Shown here in pieces: positions 22,262 through 33,524 of a stretch of 64,000 nucleotides of DNA. The stretch comes from Megaustenia siamemsis (taxonomy: Eukaryota; Mollusca; Gastropoda; Stylommatophora; Ariophantidae): assembly GCA_032433765.1 (NCBI GenBank), contig JAVIAB010000092.1, positions 66,950,666 through 67,014,665 of the forward strand, written 5' to 3'. Under the pieces are notes generated by a model. It was not told the DNA's origin. It saw only the letters and a list, made by a program, of their open reading frames with translations, and did no database searches. Numbering within the stretch: the stretch's first letter is position 1; every line of letters begins with the position of its first letter. The position numbers and the translations under genes were made by a program.

Positions 22262-24327
22262 TTTGTTAAATACTTTTGAAATTTTCCAAATGTTATTAGA
22301 ATGCAAAATACCCTTTAAATGTATATTTAACAAATATCTTGCAGCTGCAGTTTTCTTAAAGCGGCGATATTTCTTTGATGTTTGTCAAAATTGTAAATTG
22401 TGAAGCCCTAAAGAATAGAAATTACCGTAGTTGCTGGTCTACGATTAATTTTCACTAGGTAAAGGCGTGGCCGTAATGGGGAAATAACTGGATAAAACAA
22501 AACACCAGGAGAATTATTGTCTGCTCAGTTCGAGGACGGACGATAATAATATCAAGGTATACCTGTATGTCCAATTTTCATAGTTGTGTGGTCCTGAAAA
22601 GGACCGTTTGTTGAAATAATTTAAGGTAATATAGGGGCCAACATTGTAGGGGCTATATACTTTCATTCTGAATCAGACGAGTCTAAAAGATTAATAACTG
22701 TTTGGGGTTGAACATTCCACAAACCATCATTTTTCCAATATTCCTCTTCCTGTTTTAAGACGTGGTCTTCACATTTAGCCCAATAATCTGTGTATATATT
22801 TAATAAAGCGAGATTAGCAAGAGTCTTTACATCGCATATTTTGAATGTTGTATTTTCATCTGCCACTTGTCCTTTTAATTTTGCCCAGATTAGTTCTATT
22901 GGATTTAAATGAGCATGGTAAGGTGGCAGCCTCAAACTTATATGACCGTGCTCTTGGATAATCTTATCTATTTGAAAAATCTTTCTCTTCTGTTTTTGCT
23001 TTACTAGAGATAGTAATTCAGGTTTTAAGTACATGTTATTAAATTGTATGTGCTCCTTTGTGAGCCATATCTTAATAGCATCTTTTGTACTGGATGACGT
23101 CGGGACTTTATCTTCAAGTGCAACAATGTTGTGGTACGCTGCATTGTCCATTATTAGGCAAGATGGTCGATCTAGTGCTGGGAGAACAGAATTTTCAATC
23201 CAATGTCTAAATATGTGACCATTCATCTCAGAGTGATAATCCCGATTGTCTATGGATTTTGAAAGAAAAATGAGCTCTGCATTCTGTATTAGTCCATGTT
23301 GTCGACTACCTGCATGAGCAATTATCAAGCGCTGTCCTTTGCTGCCAGGTATTAATCTCTTAATCTTTCCATCTGATGACTGCCATTCCCTTTGGTTAGT
23401 GTGGTGAGCATTGATCCATGTTTCATCCAAGTACACAATATCATAACCTTGCTTGCGCACCTCTTTTACTTCACGTAAGTACTTGCTTCTCATGACTACT
23501 ATATGTGGCTTCTCACAGATGATGTTTCGTCCATTGGAATACTTTCTGAATGTAAAGCCTGCAGCTCTCACATTCCTCCATAATGTAGACTTTGATATTT
23601 CAATACTGTTGTTCTTTTTCAGCGATACTTTTACTTTTCTTATTGTAACAGTTTCATTCATACCCAACATTTTGCGAATTTCAGTTCTAATAAGTTCACT
23701 GTCGAAATTATCCAACATTTTTGCTCTTCCTTGTGATTTTGTATATTTTGAACATTGACGGTCACGTGCTTGAATCCAGCGATTAAATGACCGTTTAGAT
23801 AAATCCAAAATGTGTCTTGTCCTATTCTCAGGGTTTTCTAAAGAATGAAATAATCTTCCTCGTTTAGCTTCTTTGCAAAAATAGTCATACATTTTTATTG
23901 CGATGTTTTGTAAACTGCAGAATTTCATTTTAAGACTCATGATAAATGTTATTGTTCCACGTTACGCCGCTGAATTAACGGAAATGGAACACACAATGTC
24001 TCGTGTTTACTACAAGTGTCTAATTGTGTCACAAAACTCGCGCGGAAAGCGTGCAAAATCGTAAATTTGAGCGTGTATGGATTTGTAATCGCTATTTTTA
24101 ACTTAAATACTGTAAACACTAAGTTTTGACTACATCAATGGGTCGTTATAAATTTATATAAATCAAATAAGCAATAATAATAATAACCAAATGTTTGTTT
24201 TTAATGAAATTAATTCCCTGTTGGGTTCTAATCATTATAACTATACATGCAAATTTTGAAAAAATTACAAAAAGCGGTTTAAAAGATATTGATTTTTAAA
24301 GTTGGGCACGACTTATGAAACAAGCTA
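22209..24327 (-). mobile_element. IS630/Tc1/mariner-type transposon, DD83E, ORF intact
   Basis: About 2.1 kb, flanked by TA on both sides with terminal inverted repeats of about 55 bp (roughly 70% identical to each other). It carries a single full-length transposase on the minus strand. TA target duplication and DDE transposase place it in the IS630-Tc1-mariner superfamily. The wide catalytic spacing recalls the described DD82E (Sailor) group; membership is my inference. Confidence 0.9.
22663..23940 (-). CDS. Full-length DDE transposase, 425 residues
   Basis: Uninterrupted from ATG to stop. N-terminal helices around FNRWIQARDRQCSKY and KSTLWRNVRAAGFTFRKYSN look like paired helix-turn-helix DNA-binding motifs. 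The catalytic triad is visible: YLDETWINAHHT (D1), SCLIMDNAAYHN (D2) and PPYHAHLNPIELIW (E), with 83 residues between D2 and E, far more than the 34 of Tc1. The enzyme would cut and paste the element at TA sites. The start is supported by the related element at 53826, whose pseudogene also begins MSLK. No frameshift or stop, so it could be active. An antisense open frame inside it is a shadow. Confidence 0.93.
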   Translation of the reverse strand: MSLKMKFCSLQNIAIKMYDYFCKEAKRGRLFHSLENPENRTRHILDLSKRSFNRWIQARDRQCSKYTKSQGRAKMLDNFDSELIRTEIRKMLGMNETVTIRKVKVSLKKNNSIEISKSTLWRNVRAAGFTFRKYSNGRNIICEKPHIVVMRSKYLREVKEVRKQGYDIVYLDETWINAHHTNQREWQSSDGKIKRLIPGSKGQRLIIAHAGSRQHGLIQNAELIFLSKSIDNRDYHSEMNGHIFRHWIENSVLPALDRPSCLIMDNAAYHNIVALEDKVPTSSSTKDAIKIWLTKEHIQFNNMYLKPELLSLVKQKQKRKIFQIDKIIQEHGHISLRLPPYHAHLNPIELIWAKLKGQVADENTTFKICDVKTLANLALLNIYTDYWAKCEDHVLKQEEEYWKNDGLWNVQPQTVINLLDSSDSE

Positions 24328-24329
24328 TA
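24275..24329 (-). repeat. Right terminal inverted repeat, DD83E element 1
   Basis: Inverse reads TATAGCTTGTTTCATAAG then GTGCCCAACTTTAAAA. TA target duplication at 24328-24329. Confidence 0.85.
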
Positions 24330-24853
24330 ATTACATTAACTGTCAGCATTTTATATAAATGTATGTAACATTATTAATATTTCCCATTCATAATTCGTCT
24401 ATTCAACCATCAATAAATTAATTCATTCATTCATTCGTTCATCATTCATTCAACAGACAGCAAAACCACTTGGTTGTGACGTTAGAGTCTTAGTATAATA
24501 GAAAATCATTTGAGGGTAAAACAGTCATTTACACTGACATGATTAGTCTGTTATTTTGTACGGCAGAAGCTTGCGAATTGTCACAGCCCACTTCAAGGGA
24601 CGAACAGTTATGGAGAAGAGCTATGCTTTCGCTGTAACTACAAGTAGTCTGAAACGAACAAGCTGACAGCCTTTCTGGAACGGCGGCAAAGGACGGTGAA
24701 CACGCAATGGAACGGGCTAACGTTATTATTGGCCTCAAGGAGGCAAGGTGAGCTAAAGAATAACAACTGATCATGAATCTATAGCCACAACTGCACTGCA
24801 CAAATATCTTGTCAAAACTGGAGAATTCAGAAACGAGGAGCACCTTCTTCCTT

Positions 24854-25410
24854 TCAATTCCTTGTGCAGAATAAGTCTTCAACCATCACCTTCCAAGCCG
24901 TTCTGTTTCTTGTCATTCTTTTAAAATCATACCATGTCTTCCCCATCATTTTCATCTCTGCTACCATCTGTCTTCTCCAAAAAATATTTTGATCTTCTTC
25001 CTTGTTTTTTCCTTGGGGGATTCCAAAAAGGACATGTAGTGTCATACTCTCAGTTGGTTTCCGCAGTGATTCTGCGTAAGCATATATTAATGAGGTCTGT
25101 ATCTTCATAAATGTAATTTGTGTTGTTCTCCATGTTTCACAGCCATATAATAGGACTGACTTAATATTGGAGTTGAACATTTTTATTTTTGTATATAGCC
25201 TAATTTCTGTGGATTTCATATGTTTACTAGTGCAACGAAGGTCTCTCTTGCTTTTTGTATCCTTTTTTTTGGCATCATTCTTTGTTTCTCCTTCATTGTC
25301 TATATTAATTCCCAGACATATGTAAGATTGTACGTCTAGTAGAGGTATTTTACCTATTGTTATGTGGTTATTACCAACTGCATTAATTCTCATAATTTTG
25401 GTCATATCTC
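24854..25410 (-). mobile_element. LINE family C, internally deleted 3' end
   Basis: The minus strand reads MTKIMRINAVGNN, LDVQSYICLGINI, SNIKSVLLYGCETWRTTQI, then jumps to SLRKPTESMTLHVLFGIPQG, WRRQMVAEMKMMGKTW and VMVEDLFCTRN. Compared with the 16030 copy, about 60 codons (CLRRI to WIGHT) are deleted in frame, leaving one 183-codon open frame. This is a chance survival, not a gene. Confidence 0.8.
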
Positions 25411-26002
25411 TATTTGTTTAAGTCCCAGCTGTCCCAAGTAATCCCAGGTTCGCTGCGCAATGAGGATGATCCGTCTAGACTAAACTGTGCATTAATTTAT
25501 TCATTCAACTTTCCATCAATCCATTGTTTCTTTTTTTCAAACATCACATCGAGTGGCGTATGCTGAGTTCAAAAGGCGAGCTAACCCATTCTAATATAGC
25601 GTTTGAAGTGAAAATGAAAAAAGTGGGTGGAATTTTAGGGATTCTTCATTGTTGAATGTTTGAGACTTTTCAACTGCATATTGCAACGCCAAGGTAACTC
25701 GTTTTAACGAATAAACCTTAATTAAAAGCTTAATTTCTCTTATTGAGATGAACACATTCATTTTTCCTTATTACTTTTCAGTATTCGATTCCCTAGCCGG
25801 TCGGGTTGTGCATCTTGTCTACAAAGCTGAAATATACCCCTTGGTCATATCAGGTTTTCTTTCTTTACATAAAAATACATCTCTTACTGTCATATTGTCA
25901 CTGAAAGTTAAGAATTCAACACATAACTATCTATCATTCATCTGCCCAGTCATTCAGCCATTATATCCACCCACCCACTGAAACCCCACCCACCCAGCCT
26001 CC

Positions 26003-26020
26003 CATCTATCTATCTATCTA

Positions 26021-26089
<69 letters not shown>

Positions 26090-26090
26090 G
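26003..26090. repeat. (TCTA)n(TCTG)n microsatellite
   Basis: Tetranucleotide run immediately (30 bp) beyond the donor of VWA exon 4. Confidence 0.95.
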
Positions 26091-26119
26091 TGCTTCCATC
26101 AATCTAATATCTTTCTCAC

Positions 26120-26289
26120 TGAGATGTCGCCACTGAATGTTAAGAGCCCGACACGAGTACTTCTCTGATTTATATCAAAACGAGCCACTAAATCCCTGGC
26201 AAACTGCACTTCTTCTTTGTAGTCGTTGATGTAGATAGATGTAGAGGAGTCCAGGATAATAAAGATGTCTGCGACTTTATTATTGCACC
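26120..26289 (-). CDS. VWA gene exon 4: start of first VWA domain with MIDAS
   Basis: Acceptor ATCGACAG, phase 1 in. It encodes ADIFIILDSSTSIYINDYKE, the classic first strand followed by DxSxS, the core of the metal ion-dependent adhesion site. The helix VQFARDLVARFDI and the strand RVGLLTFSGDIS follow. With the threonine in exon 5 and the aspartate in exon 6, all MIDAS ligands of VWA1 are present, so metal-dependent ligand binding is expected. The donor GTGAGA after TCA leaves phase 0; an earlier GTGGCG donor would leave phase 1 (see exon 5). Confidence 0.92.
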
Positions 26290-26419
26290 CTGTCGATTTC
26301 AAACAAAACAATTAGAACAAACTAAATGAGGGTCACTTAGCATGTTCAGACATTCTACTACATTATGTTTTCTTCAAATAAATTATATGTTGACTGAGAT
26401 CTTTGATATCATATTAGGT

Positions 26420-26825
26420 CAACCTGCGCGAAAGTTCACCACCTTGACTCTACGGCCACATCTGCCATCTCAATTGATGAAGAGATAAATATCCTAATCT
26501 GAAAAGTAGCTGCAACATTTGATAAACTTAAATAAAGAGCATGGACCAAAACAAAACTGACACTAGGGATAAAGATTGTAATTTATCAAATCACTTTGCA
26601 TAGTACACTTCTTTATGATCCTAAACTTGATTTGAATATGTAGGACAAGAAAAAAGTTTAAATATTTACCACGTGCGTTGTCTTTAGCACATAATGAACA
26701 TCAAAAGACATGACAAAGTTACCAACTCAAACGTCTAACAATGAGCTAAGCGGCTTCCATCCGTAGTGCCAACACGTAGAAGTCGTTAAGTGGACATATT
26801 GTACGGATTTACAATAAACTGCAAT
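26420..26825 (+). mobile_element. LINE family F relic
   Basis: Broken frames read HLDSTATSAISIDEEINI, KVAATFDKL, TKTKLTLGIKIVIYQ, TLLYDPKLD, then LNIYHVRCL and MNIKRHDKVTNSNV. This order is the standard C-terminal RT region of a common metazoan endonuclease-RT family whose end is better kept at 5113-5500. Many stops; old. Confidence 0.6.
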
Positions 26826-27640
26826 ATCTGAGCCCTTTACCCCTAAAATATGTTATCCAGCTTGACGTTTTGATCATCGGATTACTTTTATATTCCCTCT
26901 TCAACTCTACTCTCTTTGCCAGTCTAGTTAGAATGTTTCAAGTACATCATCGACACGTACTAAAGGATCTTGATTAGTTTTGGTTCACTGTCCTGACTCC
27001 AGTAGTCACGCATCGTTATCGCCTACCATCTGATGCACTGGAGGCGTCTCATTACATCACTTCTTCTGCATCTGAGATAAATCCTCTATATCTATCCTCT
27101 ATACATGGATGTATACAGCAATTAAGGACTGGCCGCATTGTGGAACTATACCTTTGATGGTCATAGAACAAAACCAGTTGCTTATTTGTCTTGATAAGTC
27201 TATAGTGGTTAGAAAGTGCTACGTTCAAGTTTATACTGTTCAAAGCAAATCCGGCTTCGTTAATCCTAAAGTTGTATCCCTTACAATACTCGACTTGATT
27301 AATTTACATTTTAAATATTATCACTTTCACAATTTAATGTGGAAAGAAAGCTATATAGGTCACTGGAGTGATCTTTTGGACGATATGAAATAAAACTTCG
27401 TGCACAATATGGTTGAATAGGGAATAACAGAGCAATTGATCACTTTGATTTTTCTTGGAAATAACCGAAGAAAAATAACAACTAAAGTACGTGTAGAACA
27501 ACCACGAAAAATGACATTTTGACCACAATATCATGTTTGTCACTATAAACTGTCATCGTTTTTTGACAGCACTCTCTCCTCTCAAGCCACTGAAATGTTG
27601 AATCTATTGTTGGCGCGTATTTTTCCGTTTTCCTTGCAAC
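26826..27640. other. Unassigned VWA intron sequence
   Basis: An inverted R3-like fragment (GATTAGTTTTGGTTCACTG, near 26972) is the only recognisable piece. Confidence 0.4.
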
Positions 27641-27689
27641 GTGTATGCTAACTAGGGTGGTTTACAAGATCATTTGTCTTATTCGCAGC

Positions 27690-28168
27690 ACATGTTCTGA
27701 CTCTTCCTACATTTGCTCGATAAGAGAAAGGTACTGTGAGAAAGCTAGCAATGGTTAAATATTCATCTGTTGTTGCTGAAAGTGGTCCATGACCATACAT
27801 ACTATATGTGGACGAACATTTTCTTGCTTTAAAATCATGTCTGGTTCATTTACATTACGGAAAGACATTACGTGTGGTGTAATGATTTTAACTCTATACC
27901 CTTTAGTTTGGCGTTGATAACAATGAGATTCGTTCTGGCTGTATAAGCAATTCCACCCCAAACGATTGCATTGTTTCTTCTAATCCTCTTTCTCTGTAGC
28001 ACAGAAATACCAGCCAAACGCTCTCCTTGACGCCTGTACACCAAACAATGTCATTGCCTTGCAACCAGATTCTTGACTCTAGGTCTGTTAGGTAACAGAT
28101 TTGCCACTGAGCTTGTTCCAAATTGTTCTGCAGAAGATGCGGCTTATACCTTTGAATGTTCCTAGTAG
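27690..28168 (-). pseudogene. Tc1-like transposase relic, C-terminal part
   Basis: Minus-strand broken frames give NIQRYKPHLLQNNLEQAQW, LTDLESRIWLQGND, KQENVRPHIVCMVMDHFQQQ and LLAFSQYLSLIEQM. These align with DESRF, the DNARPH box and SPDLNPIE of Tc1 transposases, but with the catalytic aspartate of DNARPH changed to glutamate and several frameshifts. The N-terminal part is displaced to 29228-29420 by a LINE insertion. Terminal repeats were not located. Confidence 0.75.
28156..28168. repeat. Target site duplication, left (LINE B1 into Tc1)
   Basis: ATGTTCCTAGTAG, matching ATGTTCCTAATAG at 29215-29227 with one difference. Confidence 0.75.
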
Positions 28169-29214
28169 CATTTGACAAAGTAAAGCAGCAATAAATAATC
28201 ACAATTTTATAAGGTATATACATGGACAGCAAAGATATAAGAATAATAAAGAATATGTACTGGCAACAAACAACGACCATAGGAACTTTAAATCAATTGG
28301 TAATGTTTCAAAAAATAAAAAAAAGGTATTAAGCAAAGTTGTGTGCTGTCACCAGATTTGTTTAACATTTATAGTGAGATTATTTTAAGACCCACAAGGT
28401 CTGGAATAACAATTGGAGGTCATAATATGAATAAACTAATGATTGCTGATGATACAGTCTTAATCGCTAAAAGAGAGAAAATGGGTTACAAAAAATGTTA
28501 GACATTATAGTGAAGAAAAGCAAAACTAATTGATTCAGCCTTAATAGCAAAAGAACATAAGTAGTGAGAGCAACAAAGTAAAGGACTTCACCGCGATGCA
28601 CAATAAAGACAAGGGGAACAATATTAAAACAGGTAAATTAATTTAGATATCTGGGAACAATGTCATCCTAGAATAAATAGATGTATAACAGAGGTGAGAT
28701 GCAGAATGGCTCTGGTTTCCAAAAAATGATGAAGTAACTGAGCAATCCATTTTTTACAATAGTAACAAGAAAAAAGAGTTCTTAAATTTTATGTGGACCC
28801 AGTCTTAACATATGGATGTGAATCATGGACAACGGGACAACAGACAAGAAAATCATTGGAGACTGTAGAAATGTGATTTTACAGAAGAATGTTGAGAATA
28901 CCATTGACAACTAAGAAGAGTAATTAAAACGTTCTGAAAGAGGCCAAAACAAAAAGAGAGCTAATTTCTAATATTAGGAAGAAACAATCATCATTTTTTT
29001 GGCCAAATAATGAGAAGGGAACAGCTAGAATATATTGTAACAACTAGAAAAAAATCAAGGGACGAAGAGATAGAGGGAAGCAAAGAGAAAAAATACCAGA
29101 CAGCTTAAGAGAATGGCTTGACAGAAGGTCAACAACGGAAATGATAAATAATTGTTGAGATCGAAAGTTGTGGAGAGACCTGCTCACCTACGCCAGCAGG
29201 CATGGTACTTGATG
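28169..29214 (+). mobile_element. LINE family B1 inserted in the Tc1 relic, decayed
   Basis: Starts inside the RT (AFDKVKQ), continues IRIIKNMYWQQT, then in shifting frames ADDT-like, LDIIVKKSKT, GTILKQVN, FRYLGTM, the IKGRRDRGKQREKIPDSLRE block and RKLWRDLLTYASRHGT, ending at a TGATGATG tail. Numerous stops. Confidence 0.85.
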
Positions 29215-29227
29215 ATGTTCCTAATAG

Positions 29228-29420
29228 TCCATTTTTCTTGGAAACAAACCTGTGACGAACTATGGCGCCAGAAACGGTTTTGATCAGAAGTGGTAACTCA
29301 TGTTCTAGCATCTGTGGATCCAACTTGATGATAACAAGCTTGAATGCGTGATATGGTTGGTGTTAGGTGATGTGAAACAGCGGATATAGTCGATCCAGCA
29401 GCCAACTTCACTATATATTA
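29228..29420 (-). pseudogene. Tc1-like transposase relic, N-terminal part
   Basis: The minus strand reads LAAGSTISAVSHHLTPTISR, then IQACYHQVGSTDA, the helix-turn-helix region of a Tc1 transposase, and continues across the LINE into the C-terminal relic. Stops and frameshifts present. Confidence 0.7.
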
Positions 29421-30678
29421 GTTCTAGACGCTTATATTCCATTTATCTAGTATAAATTCTCTCCCCCGCCCCCCCCCACCACGCCACTTTTCACGTGACC
29501 TTGCTCTGTCATGTGATTATCTTGTGAAGAGTGCTATAAACTTGTAACTAACGTGCAAAGTGTAAAGTGGAACGTGTAAGTGATCACCAACAACAACGAA
29601 TCGTGCAATCAAGTTATTTTTTTTCCATTTGACCCAAGAAATCATACGGAGTGATCTATATAGTAACATCACGTGTTTGTAATTAATTATTCTAAAACGC
29701 ATACGTAAACTACTTGTATTGGGTTTGTATGGAGTCCATTTTGTCAAATAATCGTATATGCTTTCTTAGGCGAGATGGTCAGACGCCACGCGATGACGCT
29801 CTAATTTCTCATTGTGAATGTATGACTCCAAGTTTTCACAGACATGGCGAACCTGATGACATGTGTGAGTAGAAACAATAGCTCATTGCTTTTGGGAGTT
29901 GAACCCCAATCGTCTCGTCAAAAGACAAGTAAATATAACTATTCTTTTATTCATATGTTTACCTTCAAATATACATACATAAACATACATTGTGAACCTG
30001 CTCAATGATCGCACGAAAAATTAACTTTTTTATTCCTCGTATGTGCATTATATATTAGGTTGCACTGTGTTTTGCATCTTGCGGTTCAGTTCATGAGTCT
30101 TCTATTCTCAGAACTGCTTTCCGAATCGTGGAGTTGAGAAAGCAGTTGTTGTCAATTTAGAATTGTCTCCTAGAAAAACGAGAACCTCGGAAGATCGACC
30201 GATTAGTGTATTATAATTATAACCAACCTCAGATGGGTAACACTTGCAATGTAGATCTTTTTTATTTGGAAAAGAAAGATGCTGTTGTCGTAGTGCTGGC
30301 TACATTACTTAAAAGTATGAGCCCGTAGCGGAAAACTATAAAAACTAACACCATATATATTTTATGCACAACACTCTGGGTGAAAGAGTGCTTTATTTTT
30401 CTCCTAGGAAAATTGGGGTATCCGATTAGTGACTATTTCCTACCTGAGCTTGTACCAAAATTTTCATTCCGTTAGGTCTAAATCATCAGTATCAACATGC
30501 TCCACCTGAATGGATTAGTTTACCAGACCTCTCTGTTACATTGTGCTCCCTTGGGATACCGTTGCAATGGATATGGAAAATAGACATTATTAAAAGCACA
30601 GTAATTAACTTATAGGCTACCCGTTAGTTTATCGTCAAAATTAATGTCATCAAAATGCTAATAGTAATATAAACTTAC
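29421..30678. other. Unassigned VWA intron sequence
   Basis: A C-rich stretch at 29461-29490; otherwise nothing recognised. Confidence 0.4.
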
Positions 30679-30735
30679 CTTCAGCTGTCTGGTCTCTTGA
30701 AAACCAGGGATCTCTTCCGTAATCTGGTTCGATCT
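30679..30735 (-). CDS. VWA gene exon 3: linker
   Basis: A 57-base exon, acceptor ATATTGCAG, donor GTAAGT, phase 1 in and phase 1 out. It encodes about 19 acidic, hydrophilic residues (IEPDYGRDPWFSRDQTAEG) between the signal peptide and VWA1. Being phase-symmetric it could be skipped without frame change. No motif recognised. Confidence 0.85.
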
Positions 30736-30837
30736 CTGCAATATTATTTATTGTAGTGTGAATTAAAAAAAACACCCCCGTCACTCTAAAATAAAAAAAA
30801 TATATACAAACAAAAATGGCGTTTATCATTATTAGCC

Positions 30838-30839
30838 AC

Positions 30840-30889
<50 letters not shown>

Positions 30890-30914
30890 TCTCTCTATAT
30901 ATATATATACACAG

Positions 30915-30956
<42 letters not shown>

Positions 30957-30960
30957 TGAG

Positions 30961-31024
<64 letters not shown>

Positions 31025-31029
31025 ATCAT

Positions 31030-31063
<34 letters not shown>
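30838..31063. repeat. Compound (TG)n/(TA)n/(GA)n microsatellite
   Basis: Long TA runs with embedded GA stretches, ending in a GA-rich block that abuts SINE1. Translated frames here are low-complexity artefacts. Confidence 0.95.
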
Positions 31064-31065
<2 letters not shown>

Positions 31066-31322
31066 CAGCGATAGCTCAGTGGTTAGTGAACTGGACTACT
31101 AAGAATAAGTGGTCGGGCTCGATCCTAATCGAAGGCTTCACCCAGCCTTAAATGGGTACCGAATTATTTTTTCTTGGAAAGTATGGCGGCTCGGGCTTAA
31201 TACTGATCACATTACCCCAAAAATCATCTGCTGAAGGTATGTAAAAATAGTGGTCACCAACACCATATTCCCTATTTTCCACTTGGCGTAACTGGGCACT
31301 TCACTTGTACTTTATATATATA
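31066..31322 (+). mobile_element. SINE1, near full length
   Basis: tRNA-like head: A-box region GATAGCTCAGTGGTTAGTG and B-box region CGGGCTCGATCCTAATCG, the internal RNA polymerase III promoter. The body ACCCAGCCTTAAATGGGTACC and tail with TGGTCACCAACACCATATTC are shared with four other near-complete copies in the window. Confidence 0.88.
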
Positions 31323-31355
31323 TATATGTGTAGTCGAAGATGGCAATCAAAGAAG

Positions 31356-31530
31356 CCACGGTGATTGAGAGGTTAGTGCGCCAGCTGTTGAGCAGAGGAT
31401 ATCAGATTAAGTCTTCACTTATGATTATATTTTTTTCTGGACTAATACGGACTCGAGTCTCTTCCAGCGGCTTAAAATTGATCTTCTGCTGCTGGTAGCA
31501 GAGATTATTTTATTTGTACCTGGGAACGTA
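31356..31530 (+). mobile_element. Possible tRNA-derived SINE, other family
   Basis: Starts CACGGTGATTGAGAGGTTAG, resembling an A-box, and contains CAGATTAAGTCTTC at the B-box distance. Single copy in the window, so weak. Confidence 0.35.
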
Positions 31531-31639
31531 AGACAGTTGGGCGTGATCGTGAATAAAAGGTACCATAGTTCATTTACAACATATGTTTTTTTTCAGCTTT
31601 TACCTCTGACGAGGTCCCTAGAAACTAGGAAATTAATTA

Positions 31640-31920
31640 TACGTGTTATTCCATTTTTTCCTGGCAGCCGTGTGTATGTGCACAGGGGTCCCTCGCTCCA
31701 CAGGCAGATAACTCCGTCTTCGAAGTACTCATATTTTTTTTCCGTCGATGAATAATTGACGTTTCAAGCCGGGTCTCGCTGCTGAGACCAGGGTGTTTGC
31801 CGCAGAGAGAAATCATAAATAAAAATCCCAAACGGTGTAGCCGGGATTTTAACCCACAACCTCTCTGTCTCGAGGGTTATATAACAACATATGAGCGCAC
31901 CAACACAATATGTCTCAGAC
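31640..31920 (-). mobile_element. SINE2 (tRNA-derived)
   Basis: The minus strand begins GTTGGTGCGCTCATATGTTG and has a B-box-like GTTGTGGGTTAAAATCCCGG. Its tail (TCGCTCCACAGGCAGATAAC on plus) recurs at 34950-34985. Confidence 0.6.
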
Positions 31921-31928
31921 ACGAAGCT

Positions 31929-33200
31929 CATCATCATCATTGAGTGCCGCCTCCACATCGAAGGTTGGCTACCATGAAGCGCCATTCGCCCTGTTTCGTG
32001 CTTTGATGGTGCAGGTTGGCATAGGCGAACCTGTCTATCTTTTGATGTTACCGGCACGTTAGTCTTGGTCTGCCTCTGTCTCTTTTACCTTGTATCTTCC
32101 CTTTTCCCTTCCAAGATTACTTTTAGTAGGTTGAAGTGTCTTTTAACATGCCCCTCAAATAGCATTGCTCTTGTTTGAATTGAATATAGTAGTTCTCTTT
32201 TCCTTTCTAGTTGTTTTAAGACTTCATTGTTTGTTTTCTTTTCTTTCCATCAAATTATACCTCTTCTTCGGTACATCCACATTTGAAAGGCTTCAATTTT
32301 CTGTTCTCTTTTCTTGTCTAATGTTGATGTTTCTGCACCCTACAGTAATGTTGAGAAGATATAACATTTGCTATTCTTAGTTTTAGCCCTGGTGTTATTT
32401 GTTTTGATGTTAGTATATTTTTCATGACATTAAAATTACTTTTTGCCATTCCTATTCTTTTGTTTATTTCAGTTTTACATTGTCTATTACTGGTTATAGT
32501 ATGTCCAAGGTAGTTGTAGTTCTGAACTGTCTCCAGATCTATTCCTTCAAATTTGATATCCACTTGTGGTTTGAGTATTTTCTTTATTTTTGATCATAGT
32601 TTTAGTCATTTTGAGATTCATATCTAATCCATAATTTTTTTTTACTTAAGAAGCTAGTCCTTTCTTATTTACTTAAAGTCAAAGTTAATATCCTTGAAGG
32701 CTTCCATGGTTTCATTTTTCAATTATTCATGAGCCTTTCTTACTTCCTCTATCGTTATAAAGGCCACGACAAAGTTGGTCTTGCTATGCTGAAATCAAGT
32801 TTGCTTTGCACGAGTCAGATTCATCTTTTCCTTATCTGTTGATTGATTAACTCTTATTCTGTTTTTTTTTTTATTATTTATTTTCTCTGATCTTGTCTTA
32901 CCATATGATATTGATAACTGCCATCATGCAGTTGTTTATAAATGCATGCATCTTTTTTTTATTTTTTTCTTGTTTTTGTGTAATTCATTATCGATGTCTT
33001 TGAACCACGTAATAAAACTGGTTTTACCTTCGTTTCAGTAGTTGAATATTTGTGCTTTTATAGGTTTTTAAAGTTTCGAATGCTATTCTGTTGTTTTCAT
33101 ACTTTGTTAAACTGGACGAAAGTTGTTTTTGTCTTACTCTCTGATTAACGCCTCTGTTGCTCCTCCTTTGTTATACATAAGGCACACAGTTTTTTTTTTT
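31929..33200 (-). mobile_element. LINE family A, RT core deleted
   Basis: The minus strand ends with the A 3' terminus (near 31940). Going 5' it contains RRGMYRR-like, KLRIANVISSQHY, NLGHTITSN-like and GIDLETVQNYNYLG, then loses most of the RT and resumes at about 32650 with TIEEVRKAHE and 33020-33190 with FNKV.KQQNSI-type linker sequence. It is internally deleted. Confidence 0.7.
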
Positions 33201-33524
33201 TTTTACAATTTTTCTTTATGAATATGCCTAAATAGTTATATTTTGGTTTCATTGCAATAGAAAAGGTTCACACTTAATATATTTGATCTACAGCCAACTA
33301 TATAGACGGCACGCGGGTAGAAAATAACATTACAAAACACTCCACCTAGAGTGACGTTTTCAGCTTTGCGAGCAAGAACGGGGGTGGCTAGAATGACAAC
33401 TGCCGTCCTTAGCTCCTATAAATTTATATATTATATTTGTCTTGTTGGCATATTTCTTGTGGAGGTATTAAATACATTTAAGAATTTGATGGTTTTTATT
33501 TTCCTTGAGAACAAAAATAGTAAA

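Noticed and set aside
24854..25405. A 183-residue open frame as a host gene
   Set aside because: It is a LINE family C C-terminus with an in-frame internal deletion.
30786..31074. Open frames of alternating Tyr/Ile on both strands
   Set aside because: They are translations of (TA)n and (GA)n microsatellites; the same applies at 15261-15754, 35766-35948, 36044-36274 and 63283-63615.
31066..31140. Functional tRNA gene
   Set aside because: Has A- and B-box-like sequence but no cloverleaf-compatible 3' half, and is the head of the SINE1 repeat; the same holds for 46835, 61929 and 42391.
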